A stretch of DNA of 19,141 nt, from assembly GCA_900642245.1 (NCBI GenBank), contig CAAAJI010000080.1, positions 141,990-161,130 of the forward strand. Direction: 5' to 3'. Position 1 is the stretch's first letter. The number at the start of each line of letters is the position of its first letter. The notes below the pieces were generated by a model. That model made no database searches. It was given only the letters and a program-made list of their open reading frames with translations, and was not told where the DNA came from. Below, in pieces: positions 8,505-17,326 of this stretch. The position numbers were made by a program, and so were the translations under genes. This DNA comes from Fragilaria radians. Taxonomy: Eukaryota; Bacillariophyta; Fragilariophyceae; Fragilariales; Fragilariaceae.

Positions 8505-8966
8505 AGCGGGCTTCGTCGCTGCTGGAAGGCGCTTTGCGTCGACCATGGGGAATAATTATATAATTTACCAGGAATTTTTTCAGATTTATTACAAAATTTT
8601 GCATGTTTCAACGTTACAACGCTTGTCTTGTTTGCTTCGTTTGTCGGCAATTTCCCCTCAAATCATCCACATTGTCCTATCATTTTTGTCATTCTACACC
8701 ATTTTTGTTTTTTTCGGCTTCTTCTCAATCTGTAGTCTCTTTCGTCAATTCCTTGCTCCTAATTTGCTCGAATGTCTTATTTATTGTATTTCGTGAAGGA
8801 AACGAATCTACAACGACACGGACGTAAGCATACAAACAAGAGATTCCGCTGTATGTTGTTGTGTCCCTCAACAACACGCTGCATCTATCCATTATGAGAA
8901 CACAAACTATAGATCTAGGTATATATCTATATAGATAATCTACAAAAGCAATCATATATGGAATCT
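8505..8966. other. Convergent 3' region between SMC1 and MPP10
   Basis: These 462 bp hold the 3' ends of two converging genes. The sequence is T-rich near 8640-8770 and has a 14-bp perfect palindrome TATCTATATAGATA near 8925-8938. The small plus-strand frames here (8545-8827) are T-rich, lack coding character and are not called. No polyadenylation signal could be assigned with confidence. Confidence 0.5.
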
Positions 8967-11516
8967 TTACAATTTATAAGAATGACTCGATTTAGTAGAT
9001 GACGAACGCTGCAATAACGAGGTATCCGATTCCTTTGGTTGTTGTAACGACGTCTTCCGTTCCGATTCCAATTGTTGAAATATGGAACGACTTTTTGTAT
9101 AGTTCGAAATTGTATGGGATGATGCTGTTGTTTCTTCCACTCCCGAACGAACTTGTCCCTTCCCCCGTGCCATTTGCAATTCCTCTTGAATCTTTCGTCG
9201 TTCGTAGGGGTTATTGTTGCTAGTACTGTTCGACGTGTAGGGTACCAATCGTGAAACGAGTTTTTCATCCGCCAACTTGGCCTTCTTGGCCTTGCGTCGA
9301 GCAACCTTCTTACGGTTCCGGAGCTTATGACGATGTTCCGGATCTTCTGTATCACCACGTAGTACACCACTCTTAATTCCATGATGATAAATTTCCTCTG
9401 GTGCGACACCACGTGCCTGACTGACAAAGAGAGGAAGTGTCTCCTCCATGGCAATGGCAGGTGCTGTCGCAACGGGACGAATATCTGTATCTGGTTCGAT
9501 CGGTCTTGGACAAAAGTGATAATGAGACATAGCATCTAGCTTGTTACAAAGGCTAGCAAAGAGACCCTTGAGTTCCATTTGAATCTTGGATTCTTCGGAT
9601 TCTCGTTCGGAAGCCGTACGATCATACCCCAAAGCCTTTTGCAGGTATTCTCGCTCGTACAATTCCCCAAGACCCAACTTGGACTTTTCTTGACTAACTT
9701 CAGGGAGTTCACCTCGTTTGGCATTCCATCCTACATCGGGTAATTCTCTTGGAAGGACATTGTCATATTGTTCACTGAGAATACGCTTTCGAATAATCTC
9801 CTCCAGAGATAGTGAGTGCTCGACAGTTAGAATAGGAGCTGCCTTCATCGCCGTTTGGAATTCCGGAGTGTTTTCCAAAAGAGAGTTGACAGGACGGGAG
9901 GTACTCTTGCTTTCTCCCATCATATGCCAAGGCTTTTCAGCAAGCATGTCAAGTTCAAGATCTTGAGTTTGTTTGTGGAGACGATCTGATTGTGAGAGAT
10001 TACGATCTCCCCGGTTACGTTGACTTTGTTTCTTGGTATCTTCTCGGTTAGCTGTCGTAATTTCCACGTCTTCTTCTTCATCGTCATCATCCTCGTCGGA
10101 ACCCTTTTCTTCTGTTCGCCAATCCTTGGCATCATCAAAATTATGATGATCCCAAGAATCATCATCATCATCATCGTTGTCATTGTCGTGAGTAGCAAAA
10201 TCAGTGCTTTGCTTGTCCTTGGAAATAAATCTGTTGGAGGACTTTTGATACTTTTTGAGTAGATTAGGATTGGGTACACCAAAAAAGTCTGCAGCTGTCA
10301 TGTGAATAGCTGGATCATCCTCATCATCGTCGTCATTAGGTTCTTCGTAGATTTGAAACAAGGCATCGACTTCATCTTGAGGTCTATATTGTTTTTGCTG
10401 CAAATGACTTGATGTATTCTTGTCATCACTATCATCATCATCATCATCATCCTCTTCTTCACTATATTCCAATTCTAAATCTCCATCACGTTGTCGTTGA
10501 TGAAAAGATTTTTTCAATGTTGTTTTCGTTTTAAAGGTTCTTTGTTCCTTGGTATTGTGGTTCTGATTATCCTCATTTTGTTCTGGTAAATGATATTCTT
10601 CTTCTTCATCGGCAAAGGCTTCCATCTCGTGCAAATCAAAAAATCCATCCATTAATGTTTCACGTACAGGATCTACAACATCGTCTTCATCATCCTTATT
10701 ATCGTTCTTGGAGGTGGTTGAATGTTGTTGATTCACGTCATTATTGTTACTATCGTCATCGTCTTCATCATCATCATCATCATCATCATTGTCGTCATCG
10801 TCATCATCCGACATTTCATCTCGGATTCGTTTCATACGATTTCGAATTCGTTGTGTTTGAGAATCCACTTCGGCAGTATCATCATTATCATCATCCTTTT
10901 CATGTGTCGAGGATGGATCGGAAGCATCATCATGATCATCATGATCATCTTGTTCTTCTTCTTGCAATTGTTCTTCTGGTTGTATTTGATTCCAATCGAC
11001 CAATTGAATTGTAGTAGATGTAGTAGTAGTCGTAGTACTTTCTAATTTAACTAATTGTCGTTGTAAGGAACGAAATAAAGCTTGATTTTGTAAATCAATT
11101 TGTCCCCATATAGTTTCAGCATCGATACATGTATCATGACCAATGTATAGAGAATCAATATCTGCCAAGGAAGAAGGAATTGTAGTTGTAGTATTCATCG
11201 TTTTCTTCTTTCTACGTTTTTGTTTCAATTGTAACCAACATTGATGATAGGATTCAATTTGAGCAAATAAAGTTTGACATGTACGACGAAGAATATCATT
11301 AGTGTTTGTTGTGGTTGTTGTAAGCTGTGGATTGGTTTCCTTGTCAAGTAATTGAAATAATAATGATTCCGGATCTTTCAATAAGGATAAAAACTCATAC
11401 AGATTGGATTCATCAATTGAGAATGGAGTGTTTGTTTCCATGGTTGTCATTTTGATTGTTGCCGTTATTGCTTTTGTTGCTTTTGCTGCTTTTGCTGGTC
11501 TAGGTGGTAGTTTCAT
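8967..11516 (-). CDS. MPP10: U3 snoRNP protein MPP10 (small-subunit processome)
   Basis: This 849-residue nucleolar protein scaffolds the IMP3-IMP4-MPP10 complex on U3 snoRNA for 18S rRNA maturation (family knowledge). The N-terminal part has the family's ETIWGQIDLQNQALFRSL segment. A very acidic middle follows, with long Asp runs coded by GAT repeats and a FFDLHEMEAFADEEEE motif. The conserved C-terminal region, from about residue 560, includes LSLEEIIRKRILSEQYDNVLPRELPDVGWNAKR (in part), GLGELYEREYLQKALG, FASLCNKLDAMSHYHFCPRP, then MEETLPLFVSQARGVAPEEI and a basic RNRKKVARRKAKKAK stretch at about 730-745. I start at the ATG at 11514-11516; further upstream the open frame has no ATG, only TTG. 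It is longer than the usual 600-700 residues because of the acidic and Thr/Asn-rich low complexity. It is divergent from the gene at 11787 and convergent with SMC1. Confidence 0.92.
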   Translation of the reverse strand: MKLPPRPAKAAKATKAITATIKMTTMETNTPFSIDESNLYEFLSLLKDPESLLFQLLDKETNPQLTTTTTNTNDILRRTCQTLFAQIESYHQCWLQLKQKRRKKKTMNTTTTIPSSLADIDSLYIGHDTCIDAETIWGQIDLQNQALFRSLQRQLVKLESTTTTTTSTTIQLVDWNQIQPEEQLQEEEQDDHDDHDDASDPSSTHEKDDDNDDTAEVDSQTQRIRNRMKRIRDEMSDDDDDDNDDDDDDDEDDDDSNNNDVNQQHSTTSKNDNKDDEDDVVDPVRETLMDGFFDLHEMEAFADEEEEYHLPEQNEDNQNHNTKEQRTFKTKTTLKKSFHQRQRDGDLELEYSEEEDDDDDDDSDDKNTSSHLQQKQYRPQDEVDALFQIYEEPNDDDDEDDPAIHMTAADFFGVPNPNLLKKYQKSSNRFISKDKQSTDFATHDNDNDDDDDDSWDHHNFDDAKDWRTEEKGSDEDDDDEEEDVEITTANREDTKKQSQRNRGDRNLSQSDRLHKQTQDLELDMLAEKPWHMMGESKSTSRPVNSLLENTPEFQTAMKAAPILTVEHSLSLEEIIRKRILSEQYDNVLPRELPDVGWNAKRGELPEVSQEKSKLGLGELYEREYLQKALGYDRTASERESEESKIQMELKGLFASLCNKLDAMSHYHFCPRPIEPDTDIRPVATAPAIAMEETLPLFVSQARGVAPEEIYHHGIKSGVLRGDTEDPEHRHKLRNRKKVARRKAKKAKLADEKLVSRLVPYTSNSTSNNNPYERRKIQEELQMARGKGQVRSGVEETTASSHTISNYTKSRSIFQQLESERKTSLQQPKESDTSLLQRSSSTKSSHSYKL

Positions 11517-11786
11517 GGATTGGAAGAAAAAGGTATATCTTGGATGTTGTAAAAAGAATAATAATGATTGGCCCTTATGAGAGTGGTAGGGGTACAAAGA
11601 TTGCAAATTCCAAAACAATGAATTCCTGTTGTCCCACCGTCAAATATCTACCTACCTACCTATCTTGATATGTATGTACGATAAATATACAGATTTTGTC
11701 GTTTCGTTCTGAAAAGGGTAAATACCGACGAATCTCTTCGTTGCCGCCAACTTTCAAATTATATATCCGAAATCCCAAACGAAAGG
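11517..11786. promoter_or_regulatory. Divergent (bidirectional) promoter region
   Basis: 270 bp separate the start codons of MPP10 (minus) and the MINDY-like gene (plus), so both promoters and 5' leaders must fit here. It includes a CTACCTACCTACCTA tract near 11649-11663 and an AT-rich stretch around 11756-11766. No specific factor site is claimed. Confidence 0.65.
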
Positions 11787-14700
11787 ATGATTCCAGCAGG
11801 TTTAAAACGTGATGATAGTAGTCATGAAGAAGAGGAGGATGATCCTCCAAAGAAGCAAAGTAGTAATGTAACGACGACAACGACAACAAATAATAAGAAG
11901 AAGAATACTAGTAGGGTTACTTTCCAAACAACCACTGAAACTAACAATGACGAGGACAAGAAGTTTATTAGTACTGATAGTACAGACCTACACAACAACA
12001 ACAACTACAAGACTAATCATGAAGATGAAGATGACAATAACCATCCATCAAGAAATACAAATTCTACATCATCATCTCTTGGAACATCCATGTCATCCTC
12101 ATTCGCACATGCCAAAGAGAAATCATCCATACGAAATGAAACCAACATGGAAGAAAAGGAATGTTCTACCACAAATTCCAACAATTCCAGACAAGCACAA
12201 AATCATGAGACATCATCATCGTCCTCAGCATCTCTCATGACTATATTAGTAGAACGAATTCGTCAAGAAACACAAGAATTGTATCCAGATACGAATGCTT
12301 CTATTGCGGATCCTGATCTTATATTACATTTATTACAACTTAGTGCAGGTGATATCCAAGTTGCCATGGATTTTTTTTGGGATCATTATTTAGCAACAGC
12401 ATCGACCATTGCAACCACATCAACCACAACAACAACAACCACAACAAATGACACTAGCAATACCAATCAAGTACACAAACGAAAACGTTCACCCATTCAT
12501 CCTCCAATGGCTGCTGCTGCAAAGCAAAATGATGATGATAATGACGACGACGACGATGCAGATGAGGAAGACGCAGAATCATCCACACGACGAATACGAT
12601 TGGAACAAAACAATCCTCCTCCGAATAATGAAAATGTTCCAATGCCACCACTACATGAGCAACCATTATTACCTCCTCCTGCACCCATTAGAAATCTACC
12701 TCTAAATGACGATCAACTTATGGATAACAATAACGAAATACAAAACAACAATAATAATGATCCTAATCCACAACCACCTCAAAATATTCAGGATGCTGCA
12801 GAAATATTGGATGCCGATGAAAATCAAGACCCTATTGTTGAAAGCGTATCTATATCAGACGATGAAGGTGTCTGGAGAATGGAACGTAGACAAAGACCAT
12901 TCATACCAGGCTTGTATGCTCAACGAAATCATCGAATTCGTCCTGAGAGCAACGATTATTCAATTCAGCCATTTGCTAATTTAGAATCACAGCCACCACA
13001 GCCTGTTGCAAGTGACCAGGAAGCACCCGATGATGATGATGATGATGACGGTGACGACATGGATGATGATAGTACCTACATCAGTGAGGATGATTGGTGC
13101 ACCTCGAATTCTACTGGAATCAATACAAAACAGGATCCATCCAAAATTTTATGGGGACGAAACTCGAACAACCATACTACCGGATCCAATTCTGCACCCA
13201 ATCAAAATGATGCAAATAATAATGATAATGCCGATCCTGGTGCTGAAGCTGCGACACCTCCCATACCGCGAACTTGGATGTATGCTGGCTTTCAAATGGC
13301 AGAAGATGGAGGTGGCCTGACATTGAAACCACCATCCGACGACGAATTAATTGATCAATTGTACCAACTACAACAGCAAAACGTTGGAGGCAAGAAACTA
13401 CCCTTTCATTGCAAGTCACTTACAATTATTCTTTCAATCGTACAAGCAGTCATGCTGACGGGAGCAACTGTCCAAGTCAATACGGTGGACTGTACATCGC
13501 TACAAACATCCTTTGCGGAACTATCACAAGATCAACGCATCCAGCAATTCAACCGTAGATTGGAAGATGCAATTGTAGCCTTACTGTTTGTGGCAATACA
13601 AGCGTCAACTGCTCGGAAGCAACGGATAATGCAAAATCGTCAAAATCAAAAACGTCACCGTGCAGGCTCCAAAAACTCCAAAAATGATAACCGAATCAAT
13701 CAGGATTTTGAACTCATGCAACAACAACGCATGACACGAAGACTTCGTCTTTGTCCTACATGTCAATGGAGTGAAGATTCAGTCCCTACCGAGGGATCTC
13801 AAGACTCCAATAGCAATAATCCTATCCAAGTTATCACTACATTGACTCATCGGTCAGATCTACGATACTATGTCAAATCAAATTTGAAACAATTTCAAAG
13901 TTCTCGTGGATGTGCACTGTTATTGGAAACTATTGTTCGTATCCATGGTCAGGGGACGGTAGATCAAATGATTCGAAAGTCAAGACGAAAATGTGGACTT
14001 AGTATGGATCACTTTCATTCCCTCATTACTTGTACATGCCATGCCGATTCATTAAAAACTAGCATGGCATCCAACACAAATAAGACTGGTGCTGAAATGA
14101 GGAATACTACTAATAATGATAATGAAGAGAAGGAGGAAAAGGAGAAGGATTCTAAGGAGAAGGAGGAGGATACTAAGGAGAAGGATGATGATACTAAGGA
14201 GAAGGATACGCACAAAGATGTTGATGTTGTTGACTCAGCTCCCTTTCATAGGCAGGAATGTGCAAGTATAGAACTTATGAGCTTACTTATTTGTGGTGAA
14301 GTTCATTCGACCTTTCATGGTTGGTCCAGTGGACCCCTAGGATTCGGGATACTATCAAAATTGGAAGATATAAGTGACGACCTTACCAAACCTTTCAAAC
14401 CAGTTTGGATTCTTCGAGGGGATGTGGTTCATTCCCTGGCTTGGGTTCCAACAGAAAAGTTACCGATACACTTTGATATCGATCAACCTGGTGCAATCTT
14501 TCCTGTCTCTCATTGGAATCCGTGGTACGAACCAATTCTTCCTAAGCTATCTCACTTTCGTATCCATATCCAACGTACCCAATGGACGCCTCCTACTACC
14601 ATGAGTCATAGGGTAACACAGCATAAGGCAGTTCCTGGTATGTTTGTCAAAAACAAGAGTGGCAAAGTGGAGAATAAGGATAACAAAACAAATGCCACCC

Positions 14701-15032
14701 AAATGCCAATCACGATCCAAAGCAATCCCAAAAATAGTAGGCATTGTAACATTATTGTGGAACATCATCCTGATGATCTACGATTTTATCCTGATACGTA
14801 TCATCGTTGGCGATTCCAATTTCATGACCAATCAAATTCAAACAACACCTTGACGACAACTACTACTAAGGAAGACGACGATCCTATTCGTCTTTCTGTT
14901 TGGATCTTTTACTCATCCTTGACAAGTCAAGAAAGGGATATTGTAGATTCCAAATGGGCACCTCCCATTCATACCATTCTAAAATCACGATGGCCAAAAT
15001 GTATCATTGATACTTTGGAACATTCTACTTAA
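11787..15032 (+). CDS. Candidate MINDY-3/4-like deubiquitinase with UBA-like segment
   Basis: This is a 1081-residue single-exon protein. Residues 1-150 are Thr/Asn/Asp-rich low complexity. Residues 151-203 form a UBA/CUE-like helical unit (VERIRQETQELYP, DPDLILHLLQLSAGDIQVAMD). Acidic disorder follows to about residue 490. The C-terminal half is globular: GFQMAEDGGGL, LPFHCKSLTIILSIVQAVML (Cys542), SSRGCALLLETIV (706 on), ECASIELMSLLICGEV (about 823-838), PVWILRGDVVHSLAWV (His882) and a final SRWPKCIID. This order resembles, from memory, the MINDY-3/4 (peptidase C121) core: a Cys followed by a VQA..L helix, an SRG segment, a TQELVNLLLTG segment, PIWVV....HFSVLF and a terminal RW. In that family the enzyme trims K48-linked ubiquitin. 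Oddities: the usual Q-x5-C and GGPCG around the nucleophile are replaced by KLPFHC, so activity is uncertain, and a Lys/Glu/Asp repeat (about residues 775-812) is inserted between catalytic modules. It could instead be an unnamed diatom family. Confidence 0.6.
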   Translation: MIPAGLKRDDSSHEEEEDDPPKKQSSNVTTTTTTNNKKKNTSRVTFQTTTETNNDEDKKFISTDSTDLHNNNNYKTNHEDEDDNNHPSRNTNSTSSSLGTSMSSSFAHAKEKSSIRNETNMEEKECSTTNSNNSRQAQNHETSSSSSASLMTILVERIRQETQELYPDTNASIADPDLILHLLQLSAGDIQVAMDFFWDHYLATASTIATTSTTTTTTTTNDTSNTNQVHKRKRSPIHPPMAAAAKQNDDDNDDDDDADEEDAESSTRRIRLEQNNPPPNNENVPMPPLHEQPLLPPPAPIRNLPLNDDQLMDNNNEIQNNNNNDPNPQPPQNIQDAAEILDADENQDPIVESVSISDDEGVWRMERRQRPFIPGLYAQRNHRIRPESNDYSIQPFANLESQPPQPVASDQEAPDDDDDDDGDDMDDDSTYISEDDWCTSNSTGINTKQDPSKILWGRNSNNHTTGSNSAPNQNDANNNDNADPGAEAATPPIPRTWMYAGFQMAEDGGGLTLKPPSDDELIDQLYQLQQQNVGGKKLPFHCKSLTIILSIVQAVMLTGATVQVNTVDCTSLQTSFAELSQDQRIQQFNRRLEDAIVALLFVAIQASTARKQRIMQNRQNQKRHRAGSKNSKNDNRINQDFELMQQQRMTRRLRLCPTCQWSEDSVPTEGSQDSNSNNPIQVITTLTHRSDLRYYVKSNLKQFQSSRGCALLLETIVRIHGQGTVDQMIRKSRRKCGLSMDHFHSLITCTCHADSLKTSMASNTNKTGAEMRNTTNNDNEEKEEKEKDSKEKEEDTKEKDDDTKEKDTHKDVDVVDSAPFHRQECASIELMSLLICGEVHSTFHGWSSGPLGFGILSKLEDISDDLTKPFKPVWILRGDVVHSLAWVPTEKLPIHFDIDQPGAIFPVSHWNPWYEPILPKLSHFRIHIQRTQWTPPTTMSHRVTQHKAVPGMFVKNKSGKVENKDNKTNATQMPITIQSNPKNSRHCNIIVEHHPDDLRFYPDTYHRWRFQFHDQSNSNNTLTTTTTKEDDDPIRLSVWIFYSSLTSQERDIVDSKWAPPIHTILKSRWPKCIIDTLEHST
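14125..14215 (+). repeat. GA-rich coding repeat encoding KEKDxxTKEKD
   Basis: Imperfect 24-bp-scale units of the type ACTAAGGAGAAGGATGATGAT encode EKEKDSKEKEEDTKEKDDDT-like charged sequence inside the C-terminal half of the MINDY-like protein. They probably form a flexible charged loop. Confidence 0.75.
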
Positions 15033-15144
15033 ACGTTGAATTTTATTCATTACTCGCTTTCACTCGTTTTTCCACATTTCAAAATTGAAAATTTCCGTTC
15101 TTGGAAAAAAATAAAATCATTCTTGATGGCACCATTCGTTTTTA

Positions 15145-15390
15145 TAGCGATTAAAAGATAATCTTTTGGCCAATACAATTTTTTGTATTCCATAGTATAT
15201 GTTTACAACCCTATCTGCCCAAAATAATAAAGTTGTCTTGTGATGTTTTGGCAGATTTATCAAAGTGTAGCGATGAAAGGATACCCATTTGGCAAATACA
15301 ATTCTTTATATTCCATAGTATATGTTTACAACCCTATCTGCCCAAAATAATAAAGTTGTCTTGTGATGTTTTGGCAGATTTATCAAAGTG
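15145..15390. repeat. Tandem direct duplication, 123-bp unit, two copies
   Basis: Copy 1 (15145-15267) and copy 2 (15268-15390) both start TAGCGAT. They diverge slightly over the first 40 bp and are identical from TTCCATAGTATATG to CAAAGTGTA (about 80 bp). The block starts about 110 bp after the stop of the MINDY-like gene, possibly within its 3' UTR. No ORF-based explanation is seen. Confidence 0.9.
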
Positions 15391-15605
15391 TACTTGGTGA
15401 GGGGGAGGAAGAGAGAATCATGTTTGCCAAGAGAGAGTATCTAAACATCGAAATGCTAGTTAGAAGCAACCTGAAGTCATCATGTCATGCAAATTCTCTC
15501 CATGCCCACAAGAGTACATGTTTTATTAAGTCATATTATGTTGTGAATTTATATATATATAATGCAATGTAGAAAAAAGAATTCTCAATAAGAAAATTAC
15601 CATTT
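15391..15605. other. Spacer between the two tandem duplications
   Basis: An open frame from 15363 to 15572 overlaps the end of the 123-bp duplication. It has no family resemblance or coding bias and is not called. Confidence 0.4.
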
Positions 15606-15925
15606 GTTGGTTATTATTACCCAAGGTGAATGAAAGAATATGATGCTACATGGTATAGGCTAAATTGGATCATAATTTCTCTTAGTGTCCTCTTCTCATG
15701 AAGCAAATGTGATTTTTGTCCTTCCTTTGTCGTATTCATGGTACTCTGTATCAAAATCCTAATGTTGGTTATTATTACCCAAGGTCAATGAAGCATTGTA
15801 GAATTTGACACAACATGGTATAGGCTAAATTGGATCATACTTTATGTTAGTGTCCTCATCTCATGAAGCAAATGTGATTTTCGTCATTCCTTTGTCGTAT
15901 TCATCGTACTGTATCAAAATCCTAA
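15606..15925. repeat. Tandem direct duplication, 158-bp unit, two copies
   Basis: Copy 1 (15606-15763) and copy 2 (15764-15925) both begin GTTGGTTATTATTACCCAAG and end GTATCAAAATCCTAA. The shared core includes ACATGGTATAGGCTAAATTG and TCATGAAGCAAATGTGATTT. They differ by scattered substitutions and small indels, so this duplication looks older than the 123-bp one beside it. Confidence 0.9.
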
Positions 15926-16899
15926 AAATTCATGACAAAGTGCAATCCATAATTGAAACTCAATTCAAAATCAAGAATTGAAACTCGTAACGAAATATTG
16001 ATGACCCTTGAAATATAAATGATGCATCATTCTGAGTTTATGAATCAAAGAACGTTGGAAGTAAGCAACTAATATTTGTAACTTTCTTTTGATCTCTTAT
16101 AGACAAGTCCATCATGTAGCTATAAACCCGGAATGAATTCCTTTCGATCCATCGTAACAAGAACCTTGAGATTCAATAATATGTAATTGGTCCTTGGGAT
16201 ATTCTCCCATTGTGAGATGATTTGATTCATACTATTGAGTATGGCTAAATGTGTATGTTATTAACCTGAAAAGAATACGGGATTTTTTCAAGAGACATGA
16301 ATGATGATTGTTTGTATGCGGCCAACAAAACATTAGGATATTTACTTTGACTGAGTTAGAACTAGGAGCCTTTAGAACTTTTTCTTGACCTTTTGTTTGG
16401 ATACTTAGGGGTTAGGGGTTAGTGTAAGAGAATGATGACGTCAAAAACGACAACTCCCCTTAAGTGTTTACAAGTAAGTGATCATTAGGTTTTTATTCAC
16501 GTTTATAGTTAATGACTCTCCAATATCTAGGATTCCCCAGATTCGAAAGTCATTTGAAGTAAAATGTCACAAATGCATAATTTGCTTTGGCACCTCAGAG
16601 AATGTTACTACTTAATTTTCTCTCCTGAAGCCAATGACTATATTAGTTCTGTTAGCGCTATACTATAGCCAGCATAAGAGCTAGTCGAGAATTCAAATAA
16701 TGTTCCGTTATTCATACCTTCCCCTCTCATTTTAGACTTGAAGAAACTATTCAAATTTTTTAATTTTTACCTGTCAAGAAGCCACATGTACTCGCTTTCA
16801 TTTTTTCCGATCGGTTGAAGATTCATTAAGAAAAGAAACATCGCTCTACAGAATTAAGTTAACGGTTAGTATGGTACAGAATATACATATATATTGAAA
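15926..16899. other. AT-rich spacer without a recognised gene
   Basis: No long open frame or RNA gene is visible. Two small points: a perfect TGACGTCA palindrome at 16436-16443 and a short telomere-like TTAGGGGTTAGGGGTTAG run at 16405-16422. Confidence 0.5.
16436..16443. promoter_or_regulatory. CRE-like palindrome TGACGTCA
   Basis: This is an exact match to the bZIP/CRE palindrome. Diatom bZIP-controlled CO2/cAMP-responsive promoters use TGACGT-type elements. The nearest plus-strand ORF starts 456 bp downstream and is itself weak, so the site may be chance. Confidence 0.25.
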
Positions 16900-17190
16900 A
16901 TGAAAGAGATACATCCCCTTCAATTCGACAATTCTGTCCAGAATAAACCTTTAGTCATTGGGTGGAGTCGATATATTCACTCAAAATTGCTGAATTGGAT
17001 GATTGCTTACAAAGGCACACTTGTTAGTACGTATGCATTTCTAAATCACGCGTTGAAAAACATTCAGATCAGTGGTAAGTGTGAAAGCAGCGTGTCCGTC
17101 CATTCAATGGTGACTCTCTACATATCGCAAGTATTTATGCGAGCGATGGCACTGGAGAATTCCAGTAAAACTCATCAGATCTGGTGGTGA
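16900..17190 (+). CDS. Weak small ORF, hypothetical protein
   Basis: A 96-codon frame from ATG 16900 to TGA at 17188-17190. The product has no low complexity, no signal peptide and no recognised motif; it includes VIGWSRYIHSKLLNWM and a central FLNHALKNIQISGKC. An ORF this size can occur by chance in AT-rich DNA, and no homologue is recalled, so it is listed only as a possibility. It is convergent with the gene at 17327-17860. Confidence 0.2.
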   Translation: MKEIHPLQFDNSVQNKPLVIGWSRYIHSKLLNWMIAYKGTLVSTYAFLNHALKNIQISGKCESSVSVHSMVTLYISQVFMRAMALENSSKTHQIWW

Positions 17191-17326
17191 AAGATTGGTA
17201 ATAGTCATAATAAACAATTATGCAGTTAAGTTGATCGTTGCTTGGAAGATGCAGAACCTAACTCTTGATATGTAGATGTGTTACATTATTTTATACTATT
17301 CCTAGCTTAGCAATTAACTCACGTTG

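Noticed and set aside
7943..8650. Long minus-strand open frame opposite the SMC1 tail
   Set aside because: It is a shadow of the Ser/Arg repeat region of SMC1. The plus-strand frame is contiguous with the conserved ATPase head.
8927..9535. Minus-strand frame of 202 codons overlapping MPP10
   Set aside because: It lies inside the conserved MPP10 C-terminal region in a different frame.
11517..11618. N-terminal extension of MPP10 by 34 residues
   Set aside because: It would require a TTG start. The first ATG in the frame is at 11514-11516.
16405..16422. Telomere-like TTAGGGG run
   Set aside because: Only about two and a half units, with no flanking degenerate telomere repeats, so it is too short to claim an interstitial telomere.
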